From assembly GCF_000417875.1 (NCBI RefSeq), contig NW_006920886.1, positions 131,364-195,363 on the forward strand: a DNA stretch of 64,000 nt. The letters are read 5' to 3'. Numbering within the stretch: the first letter of the stretch is position 1; each line of letters begins with the position of its first letter. The notes under the pieces were generated by a model. That model was given only the letters and a program-made list of their open reading frames with translations, was not told the origin of the DNA and did no database searches. Origin of the DNA: Pseudozyma flocculosa PF-1 (lineage: Eukaryota; Basidiomycota; Ustilaginomycetes; Ustilaginales; Ustilaginaceae). Below are positions 1-12,153 of this stretch, piece after piece. Position numbers and translations under genes: made by a program.

Positions 1-16
1 CCCCCCCCCCCCCCCC
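1..16. repeat. Poly-C run at window edge
   Basis: The window opens with 16 consecutive C. It continues into C-rich DNA just before the first start codon. It may be a real C-rich 5' leader or an artefact of an assembly gap; nothing else can be said. Confidence 0.6.
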
Positions 17-69
17 AAACCCTTGCACCCCGGCCGCGGCGGTCCCAACCCCCCGCTGCCGCTGCCACC

Positions 70-2255
70 ATGACAAACGGTGCGGCGTACGTCGATGCTC
101 AGCCCAGCCTCATCCCTGCGCGCATCAGCATCCATCACCTCCAGCTGCGCGACCTGCTCCAGCCCGCAGCGCAGCCCGACCGCGTCCTCTTTGTCAACCG
201 CCTCAAGATCGAACAGGCCGACTTCAACAGCCTCAAACCCCCCACCACCTACTGCACCCTCGACTTTCTCCCAAACTGCCTCACCACCTCGTGCGGACTC
301 CTCGCCGCCGGCGGACAGCACAGCGAGCTAGCACTCCGCCCCCTTCACTCGCCCAGCTACACGCCTCATCACCAGGTCGATCCGGACGCCGACCGTTACC
401 CGGCACCCTGGCTGCTCAGGACCCCCACCGGCGGATCCATCAACAACGCCATCAGCATCCAGCCCGACTCGTACGGACAGCCCTCGTCGTCTGCATATTC
501 GGCTCCGCACTCGTCTTCCCGGCGGAGGAGGGAAAGGATCCGCGTCACCCCGCATGATCCGTCTACCTCGTCGTCGTCCTCAAGCGCCACTATCTGGGCG
601 CGCGACGAACCGCGCTCCTCATCGTCTTCCTACCCGTCCCCCTCGTCGTCCTCCCTCTCCCAGCGATATCCCTTGACCCACTCGGCAGGCCCTCCATCCT
701 GGCAGATTCCCGAATGCAGCGACCACGACGACGACACCGCCGCCGCCTACGGCTTCGACCCGTCGACGACCGCTTCCTACTCGTCCGGCGCGTTATCGTC
801 GTCGCCGTGGCGCAGCAGCACCTGGCGTCGTCCACACAACTCGACCCTGCGCGCCAACCTCGAGGCCGAGCGTCGACATGCGGCGTCCGAGGTGGCAGCG
901 CACGCCGGGCCCGTGAGGATCATGGTAAGCAACAATGACCAAAGCATCAAGTCGTACAAGCTGCGCCCGCCCTCGGGCTCGCCCGGGGCGGGAGGGCGCA
1001 TCGAGTCGGGCCTGCCGGGGCTGTCCAAGACCAGCACGCTCCACTTCCCCACGGCCATCAACCACTCGTCGCTCTCTCCGGACCGTCGCACGCTGGTGGC
1101 CGTCGGCGACACGCCCGAGGTCTTTATCTACCACGTGCGGCCCAACGGAGAGTACGACAAGGTGGCGACCTACAGCGCCTCGACGGATGCGTCGTTTTCG
1201 ACGACGTGGTCCCCCGACGGGTCCAAGTTCGCCGTGGCCAGCCAGGACGGCATCGTGAGCGTATGGGACGTGCGCAGCTCCTATCCGCTCGCCTCGCTCA
1301 CGACGTCGCAGGCGGGCATGCCCGGCGGCAACGGCGCGGCGCGCGTCGTCAAGTTTTCGCCCGGCGGCGACCTGCTGGCGTTTACCGAGCACCGCAACTA
1401 CTTCCACATCGCCGACACCGTCACGTTTGCCAACGTGCAGCGCCTGCCTGCGCCCCACGCGACGCCCGGGGCCGCATCCCTATCGCCGCTGGTGCCGACG
1501 TCGATATCGGCGCTGGATTCGGCCCACCACGATGACGGGGGATACTCGGATATGCCCTCTCCGCCGCGGAGGGGAGCGATGGCAGCGCCCAACATGGGTC
1601 TGCTGACGAACCCGATGAGCGTCTCGGCGTCGGGGTCGTCGTCGTCGTCGTCGGCCTCGCCCTCGACGTCCGGTCCGAATCGGATGCAGATCCTGCTCAA
1701 TGCCGCACAGGCGCACCGCGAGGCGACGACGGTGCTGGACCGCTTCCGGATCACATCTTCGATCCGACCGGGTGCGTCCCTGTCGTCGTCGGCGGGGGCG
1801 GGGACGGGGGCGTACGAGTCGTTGCTGCACCAACGCATCGGTCCGGACGCCGACGAGGTGGCGGGCTCGTCGCTGTCGTCGTCGTCGTCTTCTTCTTCGC
1901 CCATCATCGAGGGGTATCCGAACGAGGCCATCATCAGGAACCGAGGTGTGAGGAATCACGAGGGGGCAGGATCGGGGGCATTCGGAATGACGAACATCAG
2001 CGGTCTCTGTTGGGATCCTACCGGTACGTACCTCGACTTGTCTTTTTTTCTTTTCTTTCTTCTTTTCCCTCTCCCTGTCGCGATCTGACGCCCTCCTCCT
2101 TCTCCCTTCTTTCCCCTTCTTGCCGACGACGACGATGATGACGACGACGATGCGGGGGGACAGGTGAACAAATCTATGTATCCACTGAAAGACTCGTGGC
2201 GAGGTATACCGTCCTCGATGCGCGACAACCTTCGTTTGGGCCACAACTCCTCTGA
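70..2255 (+). CDS. WD40-repeat protein (DUF2415-like type)
   Basis: Two exons, 70-2023 and 2164-2255 (681 aa). The intron starts GTACGT, is pyrimidine-rich and ends CAG; splicing turns WDPTG into WDPTGEQIYVSTE, the expected end of a WD repeat. The ATG lies in a good GCCACC context. Residues 1-95 hold a conserved-looking start that includes an AAGG motif. Residues 120-260 are Ser-rich and disordered. WD/YVTN-like blades follow at about 280-475 (for example SFSTTWSPDGSKFAVASQDG and VSVWD), then a Ser/Gly-rich loop, then the last blade. Fungal proteins of this shape, such as an uncharacterised S. pombe WD protein with a C-terminal DUF2415 motif, have no settled function. The WD fold is a firm call; the subfamily is a recollection, not a search result. 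A further exon left of the window cannot be excluded. Confidence 0.8.
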
Positions 2256-2381
2256 ACTTCACCCCGTCCCCCACCCTCGCCCTCACGACGTCGCATCCCA
2301 TCCCATCCCCATCCCATCATATCGCATCTCATATTGCTTTCCTCCCCCCTCGCCCCACGCGAGGCGTGCCCGAACCAAGAT

Positions 2382-2407
2382 GCACGCACGCACGCACGCA
2401 CGCACGC
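2382..2407. repeat. (GCAC)n microsatellite
   Basis: About six and a half perfect copies of a GCAC tetranucleotide lie in the 3' flank of the WD40 gene. Confidence 0.9.
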
Positions 2408-2682
2408 TGCCTGATGGGCCACGATGGTTTGGTCTGGATCGGATCAGATTGGATCTGAGTTCGATCTGTCAAGCTCCTCCTGGATGAGGTGGCAGGACGG
2501 CGATGCGTGCGTCTCGATGATTGGATGGATGATCGGGTGCCTGTGCCCGATGCGCGTATGCTGGAAAGAGGAGCTGGATGTACAATGACGTTGGAGAGTG
2601 ACAAGAGACGCAGTGAGAGGGGAGGAGAGGAAGAAAGAGACGATGACTGCCCGCCGCGTTGATGATGACGATGAAGGGGACC

Positions 2683-2720
2683 TTGTTGTTGTTGTTGATG
2701 ATGATGATGATGATGATGAT
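2683..2720. repeat. Compound trinucleotide microsatellite (TTG)n(ATG)n
   Basis: Five TTG units run straight into about seven ATG units. In minus-strand frames this reads as His or Asn/Gln runs, which explains the spurious low-complexity open frames here. Confidence 0.9.
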
Positions 2721-3011
2721 TGTTGAGGTTCGCGATGCTGCCGATGCATATGCTGGTGGATGAATTTGGGTGCCGGAAGATGAGATGCCAGGATCGATGG
2801 AAGAGGCTCGAGTGCGAAGATGCTGGAAAAAGAGAGGCAGGGAAGGACCAGCCTCCACGTGCTATTGTGATGGGGGGTTCCGCATGTTGGGCGGGGATGC
2901 TGGACGTGGGAGAGCTGGGTGAAGGCCGAGATCGAGGCGAGCCTCCTGGTGGGCCCTCCTGACCCACCGTCGCAGCGTCCAAGGGCACACAATCATCCCG
3001 GGAGCGCCGCT

Positions 3012-5642
3012 TCAGAGGAAGCGAGCAAACGGGTCGACGTAGCTGCCCTCGGCGTTGTTGAACGGCACATGCGGAGCGGCGTAGAGCTGCTGTGCAGGCT
3101 GAATCGCGTGCAGGTGAGGGTCCTGGAGATGGTGGTGCGGAACGGTGCCGCCGCTCATTCCGGCCGAGCTGGCCAGTGGCGGCAGCGTAGTCGGGCCATT
3201 CCCACGACGTGCCTGGTCAGCATCGACCGCATCGAGTACCAGATGCTTCGACGGCACAACACTAGCGTAGCCGGCCGATGCGATTGGCTGTGCCGGGTCC
3301 GACGAGGGATAGTAAGCGGTTGCGGTGTTTGCACCGTGCCTAGCCAGGCGGTTGTGAGGCGGCGTGCCAACGGCGAACCCGATGCTGCCGCGTCGGCCAC
3401 TGTCGGCGAGAGCAGGGCCGTAGTACTCGCCGCTCGACGACGGACGCGGCGCGGGAAGGTGGACGCCGAGGATGCCACGGTCGTGTCCCGCCGCGAGCTG
3501 CCAGTAGGCGAGAGGGTGCTGGCGATGCTGCTGGGCCTGGGCAGCTGTCTGGTGCGAGATGTAGGGCGCAAGCAGGGTGTTGGGCGTGGTGACGAGCGGC
3601 TCGAACACCGACCTCGGAAAGGGTTGGTTCGAGATGGGGCTGACGCCGCAAGCTGCAGCCTGGGCCGACGGGTCCCCCTCGGGATAGCAGGGAGCCACCG
3701 GCTGTCCGCACGGCGATAGGGAGGTGCGCTGCGATCGCTCCATCGAGTAGGCGGGCTCAAGCGCGGCCATGCGCTTTCGGGGCCTCTCGGGCGAGGGGCT
3801 GGAATAGGCGCACGCTGGCTCGCTACCGTGCACGGCTGCGAGCGAGCGCTTCGTGGCGCCGGACGGCCTCCTGCCGGTGAGGTAGTCATCCCTGTCCGGC
3901 GATAGAAGTCGATAGTCGTACTGCGTGTGACCGGAGAGTGCACCGAGGCCATCCACTGCCGGCAATGCTGGGTAGACGGGACAGGCGGCGTCTGTCGGCG
4001 TCCTTCGCGGGTCCACGGGGTCCACCGGCTGCGACGACGGGCTGAACAGCAAGGGAGCAAAGGTCGGCATGGGACCGCTCCTGTTTGGCGATGCGCCGCC
4101 GTCCGAGTGGTAGGCCGCGTGCGGGCTCCATGGCAGGCTCGGGCTTGCCCGGGAGCATTGCAGCTGGCGAGAGAAGCTCTGCTGCCTTTGGAGCTGTTGC
4201 TGCTGCTGCTGTAGCTGCTGCTGCTGCCTGCGCTGGAGCCTCTGCTGCTGCCGAATGGCGGATCGTCGCGCAGCCTCCATCTCGCGGCGGATGAGCGCCT
4301 GCTGGCGGCGCTGGGCGAGCTGCTCGAGAGTCTTGATCCAGTGCCGGAAGTCGACGTCGGACACGTAGATGCTCATCGACAGGCCGAGCCAAAACTCGAC
4401 CTCCATCCGCGTGATGTCCTTGAGCTCGATGCCGGACAGCTCGGCCCAAGTCTTGTTCGTGTAGGTGTGGTCGTCGAGGAACTTGTTGCCTAGCATGAGC
4501 GCGGTGATGAACAGTCGGAACTCGCTGCCCTCTTCGCCGCGGAGGCCGGGGTGGCGAGACTTGAGGCGATGGATGTAGAGCCTGCACGGCGAAGCGGAGG
4601 AGAGGAAGGGCAGCGGCGGTCGGTCAGTCTTGATTCCCGAGCCCGTGCACACGTCGCCCGAGGTTCCCGGCTGTCCCCTGACTCACAGTGCGAGCAGGAT
4701 GACCGATTTCGAGACCTGCGTCGTGCTGAGCAGATCCTTGACAAACAGCTTGAAGCGGTGGCGCGCCGAGAGGCGAAGGCTCAGGGGGTCGCGGCGGCTG
4801 TCCGCGGCAACCGAGCTGGGCGAGCGCACAGGGTCAGCGCTGGCGCGGAGGTGCGCCTCGACGGCCTGGCTGAGGTCGTGGGCGGAAAACTTTGAACACT
4901 CCGACAGGCTGCCAAGGCTATCGCTCTTGCGATGGCGGCGGTTGGCGAGCGGCGACGACTGCAGGGGTGCATTGAAGGCCGTCGGGCTGCGGCAGGGGGT
5001 GGCAGTGGTCGCTGACGGTGGCGCGGGCGAGGCTTCCGGGGTAGCGACGCCGGCGAACCAGATGTAGCAGACCATGTTGGCACACCACTCCCAGATCGGA
5101 ACGGGGCGCTTCGGGGTCAGGTCAGTCGCCGCCGCGGTCGTCGCAGGAACATCGAGGCCGAACGAGGCCAACGTGTTTGAGCCGGCGTCGTGGCGAGCCG
5201 AGCTGGGGGCGGCGGGCATCGGAGGTGCCGGCGGCGGACTCGGGGGCTTTGGGGGAGCATGCGAGTCGGCGTATCCGGAGTCGGCCTGTGACCCGATGCT
5301 CCTGCCCTCAACAGCCGGGCGGGTTTGGTTGGCGGTGCGATGCGCCAGCACTGCGCCCGAGCCCGGGTACGCCGCGCCATGGTCGTAGTGCGCCTGCGGG
5401 CCAGTCTGCATCTTGCTTGTGCCGGTGTATGCGGGCCAGCCAGTCCAGGCGTCTGCTCGCGGGTCGATGCTAGCTTCAGCCTGCCTACGGGGCGATGAGA
5501 GGCTGCGGCTGGCGTTGCGGTTCGACGACGACGAAGGCCGCGAGTAGTGCTTGCGGCACGGCTCGTAGGCGTAGTCGGCCGGATCCGATGAGAGCAGATC
5601 GCCTTCCGTGCCGATGCTGAAGGGGCGATGGAGGGCGGCCAT
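3012..5642 (-). CDS. Cyclin of the Clg1/PCL (Pho85-partner-like) type
   Basis: Two exons on the minus strand, 5642-4687 and 4581-3012 (841 aa). The donor GTGAGT and acceptor GTGCAG join ILLAL to LYIHRLKSRH, giving an unbroken cyclin box. The box starts near residue 182 (PIWEWCANMVCY) and resumes near residue 294 (HRFKLFVKDLL). It runs through GNKFLDDHTYTNKTWAE and EVEFWLG to about residue 390. About 100 Ser/Pro-rich residues are inserted between the first helix and the rest. The C-terminal half is disordered, with a Gln-rich run near residue 450. The NKTWAE...MEVEF pattern is typical of fungal cyclins that bind Pho85/Cdk5-like kinases; this assignment is family knowledge, and the partner is inferred. 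I chose the ATG at 5642 because the frame stays open upstream only through non-ATG codons to a stop near 5763. Confidence 0.8.
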
Positions 5643-6000
5643 GGCTTCGCGGTCTGAGGATGGCCTGGTGTCGCTCGAGGTTGGCGTCGCCGGTGGCACG
5701 CCAAGTGAGAAGTGGGGGCGAGCCGGTGTGGGACGTGCTCGCTGCAGCGAGAGCGACGGACAAGTCTAGCGCGACGCTGTCAGCTTGTCGTCTGGCTGTG
5801 CCGCTGCTGGCTCCGTCGAGCTTCGCTGGTTGGTGACGAAACGGTCTTTGTGCGCCAGGGCCAGCGGCGCGGAGCAGGGCAGGCCGTCCGGAGAGCGACC
5901 AAGGAGGCGGACCAAATGGCAAGGGCGGTGTTGCGGTTCGGTGAGAAGGTTGAAGATCAAGGTCAAGGCAGGATCAGGCGGACGAGGAGGTAAATAGGAA

Positions 6001-6040
6001 GCGAGAGAGGGGGAGAAAGAAAGAGAGAGGGAGAGAGGGT
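6001..6040 (-). promoter_or_regulatory. Pyrimidine-rich (CT) tract upstream of cyclin gene
   Basis: The plus strand is almost pure GA here, so the cyclin gene's sense strand is CT-rich about 360 bases before its ATG. CT blocks near transcription starts are common in fungal promoters. The role is inferred from position and composition only. Confidence 0.3.
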
Positions 6041-6711
6041 GGGCGAGTGAGGTCGAAGAGAGGAGGAAGCGAGTGTGTCCGTTAGGTTACGTTGCGAGGC
6101 CATGGGCTGAGCCGTCGAGCGGTGTTCGGTGGGGGTGTCGTCAACGAGAACAGATGTGGTGGTGATGGTCGAGGTGTGCGAGCCGGTGACCAGAAGAGAC
6201 GACGCAGGGTGAAGACGAGCAGAGGAGATGGTGGGCCAAGTGCGGTCTAACGGAAGAACGGTGGTGAAGGTCTGGCGTACGGTTGAATCCCAGGGGTCGG
6301 CGGCCGTGGTTAGAGTGTGGGCCCGTAAGGCCGCCTGTCAGAAGAGTCCGAGGTTGGTGTGGTGGTGGGTGGCCGCTAGGATGCCCAACGGGGCAGCAGC
6401 GGCAGCTTGCTGCGAGGGTGGCCACGGTAGGGTACCGGTGGCCAAGAGGCTCGCAGAAGGGAGGTCATGTTCATACGCCCGTTGGGCATCACCTTCCGCT
6501 CTCGCCGCCCGCCTGTCCGCCCTTGCTTGCTTGTCGCGAGACCATTCAAACGCAGCGTGCCTGCCGTTTTGCATACGGACGGGCAGCAAGCTAAGGCGAG
6601 GTGAGGTGGTGGGCGGACCCGGGTTGCAGCGCTCTTCGACGTTACGGTCCGCGCATGAGGGCATGGGTGGGGGTGGTTGTGATTGAGCCGACACGCGCAG
6701 GCAGACCGGCC

Positions 6712-6740
6712 GGCAGGCAGGCAGGCAGGCAGGCAGGCAG
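6712..6740. repeat. (GGCA)7 microsatellite
   Basis: Seven perfect GGCA units lie within a zone enriched in AGGC words. Confidence 0.9.
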
Positions 6741-6889
6741 AGGGGCGGCCTGGCCTAGACGGCTAAAGAGGCCTGGGCAAGCAAACATGGATATCGGCAG
6801 AATCGATGGTGGTACAGAGACGGCTCAGGCCCCAAAAATGCAAAGAGCGGCAGAGGCGAGGGACCGCGACAAAGGAACGGCAGACGGCC

Positions 6890-6908
6890 AGAGAGAGAGA
6901 GAGAGAGA
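6890..6908. repeat. (GA)n microsatellite
   Basis: A perfect GA dinucleotide run of about nine units. Confidence 0.9.
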
Positions 6909-7091
6909 CGCGGGCAGGCAGGCCGGCAGGAGCAAGGTGCAAGCGGAGCGAGTGCAGTGCCTCATGAAGGGCCAGCAGGCAGCCTAGCCTGGCCCAGCCT
7001 AGCCAAGCCTATGCAGCCTTTGAACCATCGTGGCCAAAGCCGGGGCGGGCGTCCGATTGCGGCCTCTCCGGCAACGACACTTGCTCACACA

Positions 7092-7119
7092 CAGGCAGGC
7101 AAGCAAGCAAGCAAGCAAG
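7092..7119. repeat. (CAGG)n(CAAG)n tetranucleotide repeat
   Basis: Two CAGG units pass into about five CAAG units. It resembles the other tetranucleotide tracts of the intergenic DNA. Confidence 0.85.
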
Positions 7120-10100
7120 GCCAACGAGCGTCATGGTCCGGCGCCGGCCAACGCGGGCGGGCACCTTTTCCGCACACCCCTGCCTGGCCCCTAACTTGCT
7201 CTACTCTGCTGCTTCGTCGTCAGCCCGGTGCGGGTTGTCACGATCCCTCCTTGCTCGTCCAGCCTGCGCCTACGCCGCCGAGGCTGAAGAAGGAGAGAGG
7301 TGAAGGCGATGCAAGCCTGCGGAAACGAGCAACTGGAGGTGGGCAAGGTGGCGTCAGAAGGTCGACGAGGAGCACAGCATGGCAGGCCAGGTAGTCCTGG
7401 CGCGGCACGGCTTGGCGTGGCAGGCAGGACAAAGCGCACCGCGAAACGGCACAGCACGGCACCTGACGGCGAGCCTGCAGGCGAGTCGGGCCCGTTGCGT
7501 CGCCACCAAACCGGCCACAAGGGAGGCCTGCCAGGCTAGGGGTCAGGAGGAGCGCCCATACCTACATATGCAAATCAACCGACCGATCTGGCCTTCCGAG
7601 ACGCGCGCCAAGCGGCGGTCAGCCCGGCGCCGAGCGGAGGCGGTGCGAGCAGCGGGCTTTCCGGGTACGCCGACTCCCCGCGGATGACGGTCGACCTAGG
7701 ACTTCCTTGCACTCGAACGTGCATGCACTTAGATGAGATGGAGGGAGAGTGTGTCGGGCCAGGTCCGACGAGGTGGGCAGCAGCGGCTTCTCTGCCACAT
7801 CGCTTCGGTATCACTCAACTACTCTCGCTGTTTGGTGCTGGTGATGCTGCCGCTGCTGCTGCTCATGCTTACGCGCGCGCGCGGCGGAGCGAACAATCGC
7901 CTTGAAAGGGCGCCCAGGGACTGGCCAGACCACACAGCGCTGCATACGAAGTGAGAGAGAGGGAGAGGCCGTTGTGCTCGGTGCCTGCCTTTGCCAGCTC
8001 CGGTGGAACGGCGACATGGGAAGCGTCGTCGGACCTCTGTGCGAGAATAGAGTGCCCACACCTCAAAGGGTTTGATGGAGGGCCCACAGAAGGCGGAAGC
8101 GGACGCCGGCCCACGACGCGAGCTGTTGGGTCATCACTTGAGGGTACACTACGCACTCTCTGGTTCGGGGGGCGTCGAGCGAGGCAAGACGCCAAGGTGG
8201 GGGCCGAGGCCTGGTCGGAGCATGCCGTCGTACGGGCGGGCTCGGTGCCTCCGCCCAGCAGGTAGGCGAGCAGTTTCGCAGCATGCATCGGTCGGCCGGC
8301 CGGTCGGTTGTTCGGGCCTCTAAGCCGCGACCTCATAACACAAGACAGGTCTGCCTCGCGGGTCGTCCGTCGAGCATCGTCGTCTCTTCTTGACTTCGAA
8401 AATCACGAGGCAAAGGGGCCAAGCCGTCTTCGTGTGTGGCTGAGCTGGGCCGCGCTGGCTGGCTTTCGCTACGCTGTCGTTTCGTCGGTCGCCGTTGCAG
8501 CGCGGCCAGGCACGCCGCACGCAGCCTCCCATCTCTTGACGCCGCCCAGCACCCCTGCTGGCCATGCTCTGCTGCGATTCGGTATTTCAATTTTCGTTTC
8601 GATTCGTTGCGCCTTGCCATGCCCGCGCCCGCCGCACCGCCCGCTCGCCCGCTCGCAACCACTCTGGCTGGCTGACGACAGATGGTGGGGCGCCCTCTTC
8701 GGGCCGCGCCGCGCCACGCGAGGCGCCTGCAGAAGCGGTTCGTCGTCGTCGGAGCGCGTCCGCCCATGCGGCCAGACCAGACCTAGCGCCGCTCGCCATG
8801 CGACGAGGCGGGCCGTCCGTACAGTACGTACACGCCTACCCTAGCACCGTGCCGTTGGTCGCCTTCTCAGGTCGGGGGGAGCGATGCAATCAGCAGCCGT
8901 TGTCGCCGAGGCGGCGCCGCATCGTATCGTTACGCAAGGTGCGGCATACCATCATAGGCTTCCCGCGATCAAGAACCGGCGAACCGAGATGGACCGGCGC
9001 CGTGCCCGAAATGAAAACATACCTAGATGCCTTCGCCCCTACTCCTTGCGCACAGCGACAAGCAAAGCTCGGGCTGCCAGCAAAGCGAGCGAGAGAGTGT
9101 GTCGTTGAAGCTGCTGTGCCGTTCCTCGACACTCGGGTGGCGAAGTGAGTGGAGAGGAGTACATAAGTTCTCTGTCGCTGGCAAAGGGGGTGTTGCAGCC
9201 ACACAGCTCGATGTGCCGCAAGGTGCTCTTACTTCACGTACGGCCTTTGCCAAGTCATCGCGGCCGATGCTCAGAAACAGAAAAGGGACAGCGTGTGCGT
9301 GCTGCAGCCCGCACCGCCTGTTGAAGTGCCGAGGCACACGAACAATAAGAATGGGCCTCGCCTCCAAGTCAGTCATGGTCACAAAGGAGCGAGAAAGGTA
9401 GCAGGGGTCGGGCGGGCGTCCTTGCTTCAGCCATAACGCTTGTAGACCCCGACAAAGGTGGGTTTGGCCAACTCAGAGAGGCCGGGGCCCAGGGGCGCCA
9501 TGACCCGTCGTTCGCACCGAACGATCTACCTACTCTACGAGAAGAGCTTCACCCGCAAGGTAAGGCTACAGCAGGCGACGACGGCGAATGGTCGCCGTTC
9601 AAAGTGGGCATCTGCGCCCCGTCACCCTGAGACTACAGTAGGCCGGGCGACAGGCTAGGTTTCCGAGCAGGCTGCGCACAGCCCGCTCGTCGTGAGGACG
9701 CCTGCGTGCATCTGGAGGAGCGCAGCAAGAAGGGGACAGAGCAGGTGGGTGCGGTAAGTAGCGAATGTCCGAGCTGGCTGCCCAGAGGCGAACGCCACCG
9801 ATGCGAGTCTGGCGGCATTCCGACCATCGGCCGTCGAGTTCTCACATCACACCGCGGTGCCTGCCCGAAGCCAGCTCAGCGAGAGACACGGGAGCCCGCC
9901 TCTCTGCAGCCCGGCACAATAATGTCCATCCGTGATCTTCGCTCTGCCTTCGCCGCCCGCCCGCACATTGCCTTGCTGCTGTGGGTGAGGGAAGGCAGGA
10001 ACTCGCTCAAAAGACAACGCCGAGATCGATGAACCACGGCCGATGTGGGTCAAAACGTTAGGACACCTAACACACTAGTCTTACACCCTTTCGCGAGTGC

Positions 10101-10943
10101 GTACAGTGCGTATGTAGGTGAATCTACATGGCTACCTTTGTACATAACACTTACCGCAGCTAGTGCCGGGCCAGGGCCGCTGCTTCGCCTTTGCCGACGG
10201 CGCCAGGGGCCGGTCGAAAGAAATCCAGGGCATGTCGGTCCGCCATACGAACCAGCCAACGCAGCGCCGAGGACACGGCTGCGGCGCGGCTCCAACGGAT
10301 GTCGGGGTCGAGCCGCCAGTCTCGAGCGAGGTCCAAGTTCGACGGCTTTTCTTTCTCTCTGCTTGCTGCACATGCGGCTGCTCCTCGTGTGCCGCGCCCG
10401 AGTCATCTGCGATCAGACACGACCGACGCGGCCGGCACACCCTTCCCTTTTGCCACGCATCGAGGAGGCGGTGAGGGGTCAGCCCACGACCGGCGGTGTG
10501 CAGGTTGCAGTGTAGTACCATAAGGACAGGACGGCGCCAGCGACATGCTCGGAGGCGGACGGCCCACCCCTCGCCACATGAAGACAGCATCAAAGGCATG
10601 CGGTGCGGGGCGGGCTGGTCTGCCCAGCTGCGTTCGGTTGCACCGCCCGCCTGCCTCTGACCCCTTTGCAGCCCAGTCCGAACGGATGACACCGACCCCC
10701 GGCCCGCCGAGAGCCTTTTTTGGCTTGGCCGTCGTCGAGATGACCGTCTCGCGATCTTGACAACTCGCGAGGCAAATGAAAGCAGCAGGCTAGGTGGCGA
10801 AAGCAACCCTAGGGGGCTCAAGGGCGACGGGCGCATGACGGCCGTTGGACGACGACGGGAGCAGCGGGCCACTTCGCTGCAGCCGTCGAGGCAAGGTCGC
10901 CTCGGTCCCAACGCGCGAGGACGTTAAGCGTCGACAGAGTAGT

Positions 10944-10968
10944 TACACACTGTGCTAAGCAGTGTGTA
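10944..10968. repeat. Short perfect inverted repeat (9-bp stem, 7-nt loop)
   Basis: TACACACTG and CAGTGTGTA flank a 7-base loop, giving a perfect 9-bp stem. There is no U-run after it and no adjacent gene, so terminator or ncRNA status cannot be claimed. Confidence 0.6.
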
Positions 10969-12153
10969 GGTGCAGGCCGCCCTTTGTCGCCGCTGCGCTC
11001 CTCGCTTCGCCCTTGAACCTGGCCTACCGCAGGCGCTCGATTGTCCAATAGGTTCTCCCGCGAGTCTCACCGTCAGCAAGAGCAGAGCAGAGCAAGTGCA
11101 AGACGCCACTTCTGCTGGACTGTACGCTTACACGCCATCGAAAGGCGTTGAGCGGCCTGGGCGGGAGCCCAAACGGGCGAAGTTAAACGAAATCGACGAA
11201 GATGGCCGGGCCGGGCAGGGCGACAACGTCGACTCCTTGCTTTGCCGTACCACCGTTCAAAGTCAGAGCGGGCAGAGAACTTCACAGAACATGGGTGCAA
11301 CCTCGGCGCGAGGCGGGGCCAAGACAGAGTCAGGCACGGCCCGCAGGAGATCCAGAGTCGCCGGGTCCGAAAGCTTGGCCCGACCTTTGCTGCCGCAGTG
11401 ACGGGTCAGGCCTTGCTCGTCCCTCGGCGCACCTTTCTCGTCCTCGGGACCGTGGCTCTCGCGCCGACGACACGGACGGCTGGCAGCAATGAGCAGGGAA
11501 GTCTTGCTCGATCTCCATGCTGACAGGTTCGCCTCTGCTGTGGCGGCAAGGGCTGGCATGAAAAGGGGCTGGCGCAAGGTCAGCGCTTGAAGAGCGAGCA
11601 GGGGCCGACGCCGGATCGACCACGGCTTCGTGCTACTGTCTGACCAGGTGGTCGACGGCCATCGACTCCTCTCTGGCTGTCTGTCGAGCGGCTGTGACCG
11701 ACGGCAGACATACACGCCTCGATGTTGGCCCCAGAGAGGCCAGACCGTCACGGTTGGGCCGACGGCGAGCGATGTCGTGAAAGACGAGGCGCCAGGGCGG
11801 GCCGCAGCTCTTCGGAAGTCGGCCGGTGTGCTTCGGATGTCGGCCGGCCTGGCTGCCTCCACAACTTTTTTCCAAGGGCGGGGAACCCGGATGTCGGGCT
11901 GTGGGCAACCGCTCCTTCACGCGCAAACCTGCTTTGGTCCGGGCGTGCCGTGCTGCCTCCGCGGACCGACGAGTCCATCAGCCGCAAAGGGTCCAAGCCC
12001 CGCCGTCCTCGCTCGACCGCTTCCCATCCCCATCCTCCACGAGCGACGCCCATCGTCCCTTCTGCCACCATCACCCGCCGACCCGGACGCAACGTATAGA
12101 CGCTTGTGACTCCCGCCCCTGCAACTCGCAATACCCAGGCACTACCACGCACG

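Larger units (their letters stand above)
2256..3011. other. Intergenic, convergent 3' ends
   Basis: This 756-bp stretch separates the stop codons of the WD40 gene and the cyclin gene. It holds two microsatellites (listed separately) and GA/CT-rich tracts. The open frames seen here on the minus strand are translated repeat and show no domain. Confidence 0.6.
5643..12153. other. 6.5-kb gene-free region
   Basis: I found no frame with recognisable domains, codon structure or splice-joined continuity. The open frames here are short to medium, rich in Arg/Cys/Trp/Ala, and overlap each other on both strands, as expected of GC-rich non-coding DNA. Visible content: a CT-rich tract (minus strand) upstream of the cyclin, (GGCA)n, (GA)n and (CAAG)n repeats, many AGGC/GCCT words near 6.7-7.6 kb, and a less GC-rich patch at about 8.9-10.2 kb. 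No tRNA box was recognised. Confidence 0.5.

Noticed and set aside
2329..2992. Minus-strand frames with His, Asn/Gln and Ile runs
   Set aside because: The runs are the translated trinucleotide microsatellite at 2683-2720.
10132..10911. 259-codon minus-strand open frame
   Set aside because: No domain, Arg-rich, overlapping open frames on the other strand, no supporting splice continuation.
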